Below are positions 38,559-47,067 of a stretch of 64,000 bases of DNA, piece by piece. The stretch is from Ogataea parapolymorpha DL-1. Its lineage: Eukaryota > Ascomycota > Pichiomycetes > Pichiales > Pichiaceae. The translations under genes and the position numbers were made by a program. Location: the NCBI RefSeq assembly GCF_000187245.1, contig NC_027865.1, positions 926,964 through 990,963 of the forward strand, written 5' to 3'. Each line of letters begins with the position of its first letter. Positions within the stretch are counted from its first letter, which is position 1. The notes below the pieces were generated by a model. That model ran no database searches. It worked only from the letters and a program-made list of their open reading frames with translations, and was not told where the DNA came from.

Positions 38559-39872
38559 TCAATTAGGTTGAAGCTCGCTCAAGCGATCAGCATCGTACCG
38601 CAAGATTGTTTCGAGCAGAACTTTGAACCCTATAAATATCTCTTCTGGCTTGGTGTATTCCTTAGGGTTATGACTGATGCCGTCCTTGCTAGGGACAAAT
38701 ATCATGGCAGTTGGTACAATATGGTTGGTATTACAGGAATCATGGCCTGCACCGCTGACAATTTCGTGGGTTAAGGTATCGCCAACAATGCTCGAAGCAG
38801 AATCTTTGATGATTCCAAGCATTTTTTTGTCAAAATGCGATGCAGGGGAATGGATAAGCAGGTTTGTGGAGTACTTCAATGGTCGACCATTTCCTAGCGC
38901 ATTTTTGGAAGCTTGCTCAATAATATCGAAAACTTCTGACTCCATCGCTTTGTGTACATTGTCGTCACAATGTCTAAAATCAATTACAAAGGAAACTTTC
39001 TCGGGGATGACATTGACAACATCTGGCCCTATTGAGATCTTGCCAACTGTCGCCAATCCCCCATGGGTTTTGGCCATTTCGTTAAGCTTCCAGATCACTT
39101 GTGAAGCTGCAAGCAACGCATCTTGACGAAATTCCAATGGCGTGGTTCCAGTATGTTGTGCGGTACCTTCAAAAGTAACCTCAATCCACGAAAATGCTTG
39201 GGCTCCTGTGACCACACCAACTTTTTTGTCCAAAGCCTCAAGAATTGGCCCCTGCTCTATATGAATTTCAAAATGACATTTTAAACGATTGAAACGGTGA
39301 CTGCATTCGACTTCACCAAGATAGCCAATTCGCTTTAGCTCATCTTTAACAGTTATACTGCTATCAAACACATCTTGTAGTTTGTACACGTCCTCTTTCG
39401 TAGTTAGACCAGCCCATACAGATGAGGCCATCATACTCATTGGAAAACGTGCACCTTCCTCATTGCACCAGTTGACAAGAGTAATGGGGAAATTTGGAAT
39501 ATAGCCGTTACTCTTAAGCGTTCTCAAAACTTGTAGACCGGAAAGAACACCGTAGATACCATCGTACCTTCCTCCTGTTGGCTGCGTATCCAGATGAGAC
39601 CCAATCCCGGTCGCAAGATGATCATTGTGCTTTCCAGGGAACGTTGCAAAAATATTACCAACGTTGTCAACTTTTATAGTGCATCCTAGCGACTTGGTCT
39701 CTTCAATAAACCAATCTTTAATTTGTCTGTCAAGATCCGTCAAAGCAAGCCTACAAACTCCTGTTTCTGTGGGATCGTCTCCCCATACTCCATGTGCTCC
39801 AAACTTCTGAGCTGTGGAATGTATGGTTTGTATTAGCTCTGACTCTTGAATCTTGAAGTTTTCGGATATCAT
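38559..39872 (-). CDS. M20-family ureido-amidase (beta-alanine synthase / N-carbamoyl-amino-acid hydrolase type)
   Basis: Encodes 437 aa from the ATG at 39872. Motifs: IGSHLDTQPTGGRYDGIYGV (metal His93 and Asp104), NWCNEEGARFP (Glu138/139), the dimerisation-domain HIEQGP, the substrate block GTAQHTGTTPLEFRQDAL, and GAGHDS with the final ligand HNPKEYT. The family includes yeast Pyd3 (beta-ureidopropionase, last step of uracil breakdown), allantoate amidohydrolase and bacterial hydantoinase partners; Pyd3 is the closest by general look. A GATAAG at 39947-39952 lies 75 bp upstream. With the nearby NCS1 permease it suggests use of a ureido or pyrimidine nitrogen source. Confidence 0.85.
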   Translation of the reverse strand: MISENFKIQESELIQTIHSTAQKFGAHGVWGDDPTETGVCRLALTDLDRQIKDWFIEETKSLGCTIKVDNVGNIFATFPGKHNDHLATGIGSHLDTQPTGGRYDGIYGVLSGLQVLRTLKSNGYIPNFPITLVNWCNEEGARFPMSMMASSVWAGLTTKEDVYKLQDVFDSSITVKDELKRIGYLGEVECSHRFNRLKCHFEIHIEQGPILEALDKKVGVVTGAQAFSWIEVTFEGTAQHTGTTPLEFRQDALLAASQVIWKLNEMAKTHGGLATVGKISIGPDVVNVIPEKVSFVIDFRHCDDNVHKAMESEVFDIIEQASKNALGNGRPLKYSTNLLIHSPASHFDKKMLGIIKDSASSIVGDTLTHEIVSGAGHDSCNTNHIVPTAMIFVPSKDGISHNPKEYTKPEEIFIGFKVLLETILRYDADRLSELQPN

Positions 39873-39946
39873 TCTGAAGATAATTTGCAATGAAGAATGT
39901 CAATTTTCCGATCCTTCTTATATATAGAGTTCGGCATTCTTAAACA

Positions 39947-39952
39947 GATAAG
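39947..39952 (+). promoter_or_regulatory. GATAAG site upstream of M20 amidase
   Basis: GATAAG, the core of Gln3/Gat1-type sites, lies 75 bp before the amidase ATG in a 181-bp spacer that also has a TATATATA-like box near 39920. Confidence 0.4.
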
Positions 39953-40053
39953 ACATTTGCAAGAGATTAGATATGTTATGTGAGCACGACCATCCCAAAA
40001 AAGAAAATAATCTCGGAGAAAAAATAGTCGGAAACGGCTCAAGCGGCAGCGGG

Positions 40054-41746
40054 CTAAAGAAATGTATTTCGAAGGTATTCCTTATCGAGGAGGACATCCC
40101 ATCCTGGGCCAGGGTCAGTGTCACTGCCCCAGGTAGTGAACAAAAAGCGCATGACACTCATCAGACCACTAGATTTCTTCATGACCCCAAAAGTCCTTAT
40201 CCGCTCTATCAAGTAGAGTCTTTGGTCTTCCTTTATTACTGCAGAACCTGCAACAGCGAAAGGCCACGAGCACAGTCCAGATGATTGAGCATGTGGACTC
40301 AGTTTGCGTAAATTTGAAAAAAATATGTCGATCTCCTCCTGTATTTCAGGGGCATCAGGTTGTAATCTTGGGTTGAGCAACTTGGATAACAAGATGGTGC
40401 AAGCCTTTGCCACGATATTGCCTATCAAACAACTCTCCATCAGCCGCCTTTGAACAAAGTCAGATTCATGAAACCTTACGTTTTCCGGAAGTACTGGAGG
40501 GAGGTAGTATTTCGACAAGGTCAGTAGTTTTTCTGCAACCATTTTATTCTTGGCATTTAAGGGGAAAAACAGCGATAGCCAATTTGTTTTTGCTGCGAGC
40601 TCGAATGCAGATAGCGCTGCACCCATAATCGGATTGTTCATCCACCAAGCAGGACAATGATATAGTGGAGGCAAAAGATACGGTTTGAGCTCGGCATAGA
40701 CTTGGAAAGGTGATTTGATATAGTCAACAACTGAAGCCTCACATGCAAACAATGTAACCGAGTAATTATACAAGAAGCTCTCCAGGATAGTCCTTTCTAG
40801 ATTAGTGACATCACCTTCGCGAAGCATATATGAAAGCTCGTCTGTCCAGTAAGTAGCATCGTTGATTTCAGGATCTGTTCTAACCATGGGAAGCATTTTG
40901 AAATTTGTCTTGTTGAGGACCAAAGCGTCCAGTAATTGATTAAAAGACTCAAAAGGCAAACTCTTGTTGAGCAGCCAGCATTCTATGATTTGCAAAGAGG
41001 CTATCAGGAAAAAAGCGTTTCTGGCTGTGTTTTCACATTGATACTTCTCGCGAAGACATAAAGTGACCATGCAAATAAGCAGCCAGTCCTCGTTACCGAC
41101 CAAAGAATTCTGGTTTAAAAACCATTGCATTTCTTTCATACACTGCAGGAATTTCTGCTCAGCAAACTCACGGTATTCAGGCCGCTTCCACGACAGGTAT
41201 GTGGCACCACAGGCATAGAAAACGTGTCTCAAGGTCGGATTGTGAAGGCCGCGAGGAATAACGACCGATGAAGGCTGCAAGCTCTCGTGAGCCAGTTGGG
41301 GCGATATGGCAACCATGAACCCTTTTACAAAGGCATCGTATAAAAGTGCATCATTAGCGGAGAAATCGACCCCTAACATCCATGAGGACCATCCACCGAG
41401 ATGCCACCCCAAAGTTTCAAGATATTTTCTATACAATGCATCTTCCCTGGCTTCCTTGGTTGATTCGAGCTCTAGGGTAGCGGGCTCGGTGAGTAATATG
41501 ACGGGCTTGCGAAAATTGATGGAATTGGGGTCCACAAACCGAATTGGTTTTTTGGCCAATTTGCGAAGCTTGAAATCTTTTGGGATAGCCTGTACCCCGT
41601 AGACGCACTCATAAGACGACCGCAAGCAATTGCTGCAGGTAGGCTTTGAAAGGTCGCACTTAATCTTGCGTTTGCGGCCTACAAAATTAGTAGGTCAACT
41701 ATTGGGACTTACAGCAAAAACAGCCTTGTCTCCTGGGATTGGCCAT
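40054..41746 (-). CDS. Zn2Cys6 transcription factor with a predicted 34-nt intron
   Basis: The minus-strand frame ending at 40054 is open up to about 41690 but has no ATG before the second half of a zinc cluster. An ATG at 41744-41746 opens an 11-codon exon (41713-41746). Removing 41679-41712 (5' GTAAGT, branch-like TACTAAT, 3' TAG) joins it in frame and yields a perfect C-x2-C-x6-C-x6-C-x2-C-x6-C cluster at residues 9-36, about 552 aa in all. Without splicing, translation meets TAG five codons after exon 1. The rest is the fungal-specific regulatory region (Uga3-like helices, FYACGATYLSWKRPEYREFA). It lies 61 bp behind an aldolase-like gene and next to the M20 amidase, so it may control this block. 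Confidence 0.8.
41679..41712 (-). other. Predicted 34-nt spliceosomal intron in the Zn2Cys6 gene
   Basis: On the minus strand it begins GTAAGT, has TACTAAT with the presumed branch A at position 26, and ends TTTTGTAG. The branch point would be only 25 nt from the 5' site and 8 nt from the 3' end, shorter than ordinary yeast introns. Its removal restores both the frame and the zinc cluster. Confidence 0.7.
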
Positions 41747-41807
41747 GAAGTCTCAGTAATTGAGATAACGTTGAAATATTCTTAAAACTGTTTTTGGATT
41801 ATATAAT

Positions 41808-42701
41808 CTATTCATGATAAGAAGTCATGGATTTTAGAGCTCCCGCAGACAGCCGAACCTCAAGTTCGTAATCGCTACAAAAAGACGCATAAAGGTTCGC
41901 AGAGGTGGCTGTTATACTGTAGGTGAAGGATGCCTCTTTATCGGGGATGACAATTCTGTCATACAGTCCCGAGGCGTAGACCGAGTCTGTCTTGATCTGG
42001 GTCTCACATATTTTGTCCATCAAGCACAGCAAATAACAGGCTTCACCAACAATGGACCCGGCTGTGATGAGTCCATGATTTTGTAAGATCAGAGCTCTAT
42101 TGGTAGGCCCGAAAGCCTTGGCAATGTTTTCTCCCTCTTCCGTTTCCACTGCCACCCCGCCAAAGTTCCGATAGACATCGTGGTTGTTATAGAAAATACA
42201 TGCGTCTTGATTCAGCATGTCGAGTCTGCGTCCCAGTGCAGAAAACGCTTTTCCCCAGACAGAATGAACATGGCATGCAACGTTTAAATCTGGCCGCGCC
42301 TTGTGAACAGCAGAGTGAATCTTGAAGCCAGCAAGATTGATTGGAGCTTTGTTTCCGCCAACATAATTACCGTGCTCGTCAACTCTTACCATGTCTTCAG
42401 CAGTCAGAAGAGAGAAATGAACTCCAAGGGGATTTATCCAAAACGTTCTTGGCTCAATTGGATCTCTAACGGATATATGACCTGCAGGGCCTTCGTTGAA
42501 GCCTTTTCTCGCGAATATCCTGAAGGCGCCAGCCATCTGGTTCAACAACCAGTCTCTCTTGATGTGAGGATCTTTGATCTCTGGTACCCGATACGGATAT
42601 TCAAAGTCCCCCATAGCAATGGCGGTCGAATGCTCAGAAGTTTGGAGCTGAAGTGAAACAGAGCGTGAGGAATTGTTTGTTGTTTCAATAGTGGTGGTCA
42701 T
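41808..42701 (-). CDS. Class II aldolase/adducin-domain protein
   Basis: Encodes 297 aa. The fold's zinc histidines are His144 and His146 (ACHVHSVWG) and His209 (LQNHGLITAG), and GPAGHISVRD is the family's substrate loop. The usual catalytic glutamate in the P-S-S-E segment is replaced: the equivalent here reads NLAGFKIHSAVHKARPD. That variant looks typical of a fungal subfamily whose reaction is unknown, so it may be an epimerase- or decarboxylase-like or non-aldolase enzyme. A TAGCCACA lies about 310 bp upstream. It precedes the Zn2Cys6 gene on the same strand by 61 bp. Confidence 0.82.
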   Translation of the reverse strand: MTTTIETTNNSSRSVSLQLQTSEHSTAIAMGDFEYPYRVPEIKDPHIKRDWLLNQMAGAFRIFARKGFNEGPAGHISVRDPIEPRTFWINPLGVHFSLLTAEDMVRVDEHGNYVGGNKAPINLAGFKIHSAVHKARPDLNVACHVHSVWGKAFSALGRRLDMLNQDACIFYNNHDVYRNFGGVAVETEEGENIAKAFGPTNRALILQNHGLITAGSIVGEACYLLCLMDKICETQIKTDSVYASGLYDRIVIPDKEASFTYSITATSANLYASFCSDYELEVRLSAGALKSMTSYHE

Positions 42702-43880
42702 TCTGAGGTACAGTTTTGAAAAATCACAACTACGGAGGATGTTTATATACTTCCGACGTAGTCATAGAGGCTCAGAAAAGACTGGATTGGCCACTTGGGC
42801 AATGTTTCTCAGCCATTTTGCGTTCTCCGAGGTTTATTTCTCATTTCGATTTCCGGCCTCAAACCGGCCAAAATTCATGCACCTCGATAAGGTGCAATAA
42901 CTTTTATTTTGAACTTCGCGTTTTTCGTCAGTCCTGACTCTATATATGCAAATATTTGAGGACAAAGAGATATTCTAGTATAGACTGAAGACCATAGAGT
43001 TTCAAAGTGTAGCCACATAAAAAATTCTGCATATATTTCATATTTTATGAGGTGATAATATGCTTTGGCATTATATGCTTAGAGGTCCCAGCTCGTTCTA
43101 TGTTTACAGGTCATCTGGTGTGTACTGAAACTTGAGGACATGCAATATTAGAGATTTTACTCCCCTTCACCAGTCTATGATGAAAGCATATTCATCTTTT
43201 GATACCCCATGCGGATAACGTCTGCGGAACATCCAACCTGCGCTAGGTTTCGTAGTGGAAACCTACGTCTCAAATGTTTCAGACGTCCATCACTGAGCAA
43301 TTTCCAGTCACCTATTGTGTGCAGTTTCTAGGATCTGAGATTTTGTTCGATTGGAAATCGTTTTTGAAGATATGCTTTGACAAAACCAAAATCCTATTTC
43401 AATTAAGAAGCGAAAACGCTTTGACTGTGTTCAAGCTAGACAATCCATTGCAGCTAAACAAAACGCTTTGTACAAAGAAAAGTACTTTATAGTACCAGAA
43501 GCTAAGATAGTAGAAATTGGAAAACTATACCAAATGAAATGTGCAAGAAAATCATGGCTTCCGAAAAAAAGAATATTTGAGTCAAGACAAGAATAATGTT
43601 TAGCCAAAGTATTCCCCGCGCTCAAGATTGTTTTCCGATAAGATACTGCAGCTTACAAATCTCGGCGCCGGTAGACGACGCTTGGATTTTGTGGCGTATT
43701 ACGTATATGGAAGAGAATTCTCTCCTCATGCAGGCTTGATCAGCTGAAATCATTTGTGGCTACCATTTTTTTGTCGAAAATTAATTATGGCGCAAAAGGA
43801 GGCTCTCGGTGAATGGAGACCAAGTTTGCAGCATTCGCTTATATAAAAAGGTGGACAATGACTGCGTTTAAAGGGAAATA
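42702..43880. other. 1.18-kb divergent spacer with sulfur-type elements
   Basis: TAGCCACA at 43010-43017 and TGTGGCTACCA at 43755-43765 occur; the latter is 115 bp before the SOA1-like ATG. A small inverted repeat (AGGTTT/AAACCT) lies at 43245-43264. A basic, lysine-rich frame is open at 43381-43596 on the plus strand without a good start and overlaps another open frame (43274-43492), possibly remnants of one decayed gene. Confidence 0.45.
43755..43765 (+). promoter_or_regulatory. TGTGGCTACCA element upstream of SOA1-like permease
   Basis: Identical 11-mer to those before the JLP1-like, ACS permease and FMO genes, 115 bp from the ATG, in the same orientation as at 25440-25450. Confidence 0.55.
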
Positions 43881-45629
43881 ATGAAGTCCGACACTGAAGA
43901 ACGGAAAGGTGTTGTCGTCGAGGAGGTACAGCTCCACCCTAGTCAGAACGACTCAACAGAAAGTATCGAAGTTATCGAGTATAGGCCAACAGATATTGAC
44001 GAACTTGCTGATGTGCCGATCGTGACTGATCAGTTACTCCCTAAGCTAAAAAACCTTGCAAAAGTGTTTAAAAGAAAAAACGATGGCCACCTGATCGCCA
44101 CCAGAAAGTCGTATTTTGAGGACCCTGACTTTGAGGTGGCTAGACAATACTACCCTCCTCCAACTTACGAGAACTACAATAGCTTTGATCCCTATTTCAG
44201 GTGGACGTATGATCAGGAGCGTAAGCTTACCAGGAAGATTGATCTTCGCATTCTGACTATGGTCTGTCTACTATTTTTCGCTCTCAATCTGGACCGAGGA
44301 AACTTGAGCTCTGCTGTTGCTGGAGGACTTCTTAAAGATCTCAACCTTTCCACGGATGACTACAATAATGGCAATACTTTGAGATCTGTTGGATTTATTA
44401 TCTCTGAGATTCCTTCTCAGTTGATTGGAAAACGTTTTGGACCTGACTGGTGGATTCCAATTCAGGTGACGGCTTGGAGCCTGGTTGCCCTGTTCCAATT
44501 TTTCATAAGTGGGACAAAATCGTACCTGGCAACTCGATTTCTGCTAGGTATTGCTCAAGGTGGATTTATTGCAGATGCTGTGCAGTATCTCTCGTACTTC
44601 TACACACGTGATCAGATGGGATTACGGTTATCGCTGTTTTGGTTAACTGACGCTGCCTCTGGTATTATCAGTAACTTGCTTTCAATTGGGTTCTTGAAAA
44701 TCAATCTCAATGGTCAAGAGGGATGGAGATGGCTTTTCCTTTTTGATGGCTTGATCACACTAGTGTTAGGTCTTGCCTCGTTTTTCTTTATGGTTCCGGG
44801 CCCTACTCAAACAAAAACTAAATTTAATCCTAAGGGCATTTTCACAAGAACTGAGGAGAAGATCATTACAAATAGATTACTTAGAGACGATCCGTCTAAA
44901 TCGGGTATGCACAATAGGGAAGCAATCACTTTCAAACAGTTCCTGAGAAGTCTGTCAGACTTCGATTTGTGGCCTGTTTTGATTTTGTCGTTCGTGTTCC
45001 AGATTCCCCAAAATCCTATTAAGGCATACCTGAACATCAATCTTAAAGCCCTTGGTTTTGGAAAGGATCCAATTATCTATCTGAACATTCCCATTGAGTT
45101 GATGACCAGTATCACAATCGTTTTGATTACGGTACTGTCTGAAGTGCTTGACGAGAGATCTCTCGTCTGTTCGTTGCAACAAGTTTGGATTTTGATAGTG
45201 GTGGTTGTGGAGTATGTTCATGCTGATACTTTGAGTCCGTGGGCTCAGTACGCAATTATGTTTTTTGCAATTGGAAATCCGTCTGCTCAGGCAATCATCG
45301 TGTCTTGGTGTTCGCGTTTGTCATATTCGGTGAGAACAAGAGCAATTTCTGCACCGATGTCAAACATTGGAATCCAGCTAGCAGGAATAGCTGGGAGCTA
45401 CATTTACCGCAGCGACGATGCTCCGAAGTATCATAGGGGAAACCAGGTGATCATTGGATTATGTTGTCTGAACATTTCGCTTTTCGTGCTGACCAAGTTC
45501 TACTACATCAGCAGAAATAATTACAAAAGATCGAGGTGGAATAAAATGTCTAAATTGGAAAAGGAGGAGTACTTGGCTACTCATAGAAATGCCGGAAACA
45601 AAAGACTGGATTACTTATTTGAGCACTAA
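43881..45629 (+). CDS. ACS-family MFS permease, Soa1-like sulfonate transporter candidate
   Basis: Encodes 582 aa. A long hydrophilic N-terminus (about 1-125) leads into PPPTYENYNSFDPYFRWTYDQE and then 12 membrane segments, including FFALNLDRGNLSSAVAGG, the GNTLRSVGFIISEIPSQLIGK block and LGIAQGGFIADAVQYLSYFY. These blocks characterise the branch containing S. cerevisiae YIL166C (Soa1), reported as a sulfonate and inorganic sulfur transporter. It lies 237 bp upstream, same strand, of a second TauD-type dioxygenase and has the shared TGTGGCTACCA element: an uptake plus cleavage pair. Substrate is inferred. Confidence 0.85.
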   Translation: MKSDTEERKGVVVEEVQLHPSQNDSTESIEVIEYRPTDIDELADVPIVTDQLLPKLKNLAKVFKRKNDGHLIATRKSYFEDPDFEVARQYYPPPTYENYNSFDPYFRWTYDQERKLTRKIDLRILTMVCLLFFALNLDRGNLSSAVAGGLLKDLNLSTDDYNNGNTLRSVGFIISEIPSQLIGKRFGPDWWIPIQVTAWSLVALFQFFISGTKSYLATRFLLGIAQGGFIADAVQYLSYFYTRDQMGLRLSLFWLTDAASGIISNLLSIGFLKINLNGQEGWRWLFLFDGLITLVLGLASFFFMVPGPTQTKTKFNPKGIFTRTEEKIITNRLLRDDPSKSGMHNREAITFKQFLRSLSDFDLWPVLILSFVFQIPQNPIKAYLNINLKALGFGKDPIIYLNIPIELMTSITIVLITVLSEVLDERSLVCSLQQVWILIVVVVEYVHADTLSPWAQYAIMFFAIGNPSAQAIIVSWCSRLSYSVRTRAISAPMSNIGIQLAGIAGSYIYRSDDAPKYHRGNQVIIGLCCLNISLFVLTKFYYISRNNYKRSRWNKMSKLEKEEYLATHRNAGNKRLDYLFEH

Positions 45630-45677
45630 ATATGTTTATATCCGAGATAGCCAAATAAAAAAGGAAAATGATATCTG

Positions 45678-45685
45678 ATCACGTG
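45678..45685 (+). promoter_or_regulatory. Cbf1-type ATCACGTG upstream of TauD-like gene
   Basis: ATCACGTG fits RTCACGTG and lies about 180 bp before the preferred ATG at 45867. No TGTGGC element is found in this 237-bp spacer, so control could rest on the E-box or on the upstream permease promoter. Confidence 0.5.
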
Positions 45686-45866
45686 CCGTCAGCTGACTTA
45701 CATTACAAAATTATTGCTTTGCACATTACAGCAGATTTCTTGCCACGACTAAAAACAGGCATGGTTCGCGCAATTCTAAGTGATACATGCATGCATATGC
45801 ACTCGTATCTGATAGAGCGTCCGGACATAAATGTTGGGGGATCGGGAGTTTTCAAGTTCGTTAGGA

Positions 45867-47048
45867 ATGAGTACCAAAACGAACGAAGAGATTGCAAAAT
45901 CTGCTACTGCAAGCGGAACGCTCAGATTACGCTCTGAAAACCCCACCTCTTTTGACTTCTCCATTCCAGAAGGCTTGCAAAACCTTTTCCCAAATTATCG
46001 GACACCGGATAATGTCTCTCCGTACTTGTATGCTAAGGAACAGGGTGTCCAATATCCCAACTATACTCAATGGGAAATGGAACCTTACAAAGAGAGAACA
46101 GATTATATCGATCGTGGTTCCTTATCGGATCCTAAGAAAAAGTCGCTTTTCGAAGCAGCTACAAAAGTCCGGCATCTCACTCCTTACTGTGGAACAGAGC
46201 TGGTTGGAATCAAGCTTACGGAGCTTACTGACGAGCAAAAAAACGAGCTCGCACGATTAGCTTCTGAGCGAGGTGTCGTCGTTGTCAGGAACCAAGATGA
46301 CCTCGACATCAGAAAACAGATTCAATTTACCTCATACTTTGGCGAACCCCACATCCACCATCAAAGCGGAATTATTCCTGACCTTCCTTGGGTGCATCCA
46401 GTCTACAAAGATGAAACATCAACCGGGGGTCTGAGATCTCAAGTTTGGCACTCAGATGTCCCCTATGAGATAAATAGTGCTGGAATTTCCACACTGAGAT
46501 TTGATGTTTTGCCGCGCTCAGAAAATGGTGAGCTTATCGGAGGGGATACCCTTTTTGCTAATGGCTATTTGATCTATGAGTCCTTGGATCCCAAATTTCG
46601 CGCTTTTCTTGAAACTCTTTCTGCTGAGAGTAGTGGATTTGGACAAGCGGCTATTGCCGCAGAATCAGGCTACAAAACGAGGAGACCTCCTATTGCAACC
46701 GTTCACCCTTTGGTGAGAACCAACCCCACTACCGGCCTGAAATCCCTATATGTTGCTGAGAACTTCACCACCAAAATTGTGGGTCTTGAAGAGCGCTTGA
46801 GCAACACCATTCTTCAGTACTTGTTTGACCATATACGGAGATCTTTGCAATACCAGTGTCGTGTGCAATGGACTGAAAATGACATTGCGATTTGGGATAA
46901 CCGTTCTCATTTCCATACCGGTATCTTTGATTACTATCCAAAAACCAGACATGGTACTAGGGTCATTGCACAAGCCGAAAGGCCATATTTTGATCCGGAT
47001 TCCAAACTTTACAGTGAGGTTAGTTTTGAGGGTTATAGTGTTTTATGA
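45867..47048 (+). CDS. Second TauD/Jlp1-type 2-oxoglutarate dioxygenase
   Basis: Encodes 393 aa from the ATG at 45867; an in-frame ATG at 45831 would add 12 residues. The metal triad is His195-x-Asp197 (VWHSD) and His362 (TRHGTR), followed by the 2-oxoglutarate arginine context RVIAQAERPYFD. The domain order parallels the JLP1-like protein of this window, including the shared ending PYFDPDSK, but overall identity is low and codon bias is ordinary. A distinct sulfonate or sulfate-ester range is plausible. It follows the SOA1-like permease and is convergent with the oxidoreductase gene, 19 bp between stops. Confidence 0.87.
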   Translation: MSTKTNEEIAKSATASGTLRLRSENPTSFDFSIPEGLQNLFPNYRTPDNVSPYLYAKEQGVQYPNYTQWEMEPYKERTDYIDRGSLSDPKKKSLFEAATKVRHLTPYCGTELVGIKLTELTDEQKNELARLASERGVVVVRNQDDLDIRKQIQFTSYFGEPHIHHQSGIIPDLPWVHPVYKDETSTGGLRSQVWHSDVPYEINSAGISTLRFDVLPRSENGELIGGDTLFANGYLIYESLDPKFRAFLETLSAESSGFGQAAIAAESGYKTRRPPIATVHPLVRTNPTTGLKSLYVAENFTTKIVGLEERLSNTILQYLFDHIRRSLQYQCRVQWTENDIAIWDNRSHFHTGIFDYYPKTRHGTRVIAQAERPYFDPDSKLYSEVSFEGYSVL

Positions 47049-47067
47049 TTAAATAAAGAATAAGCTC

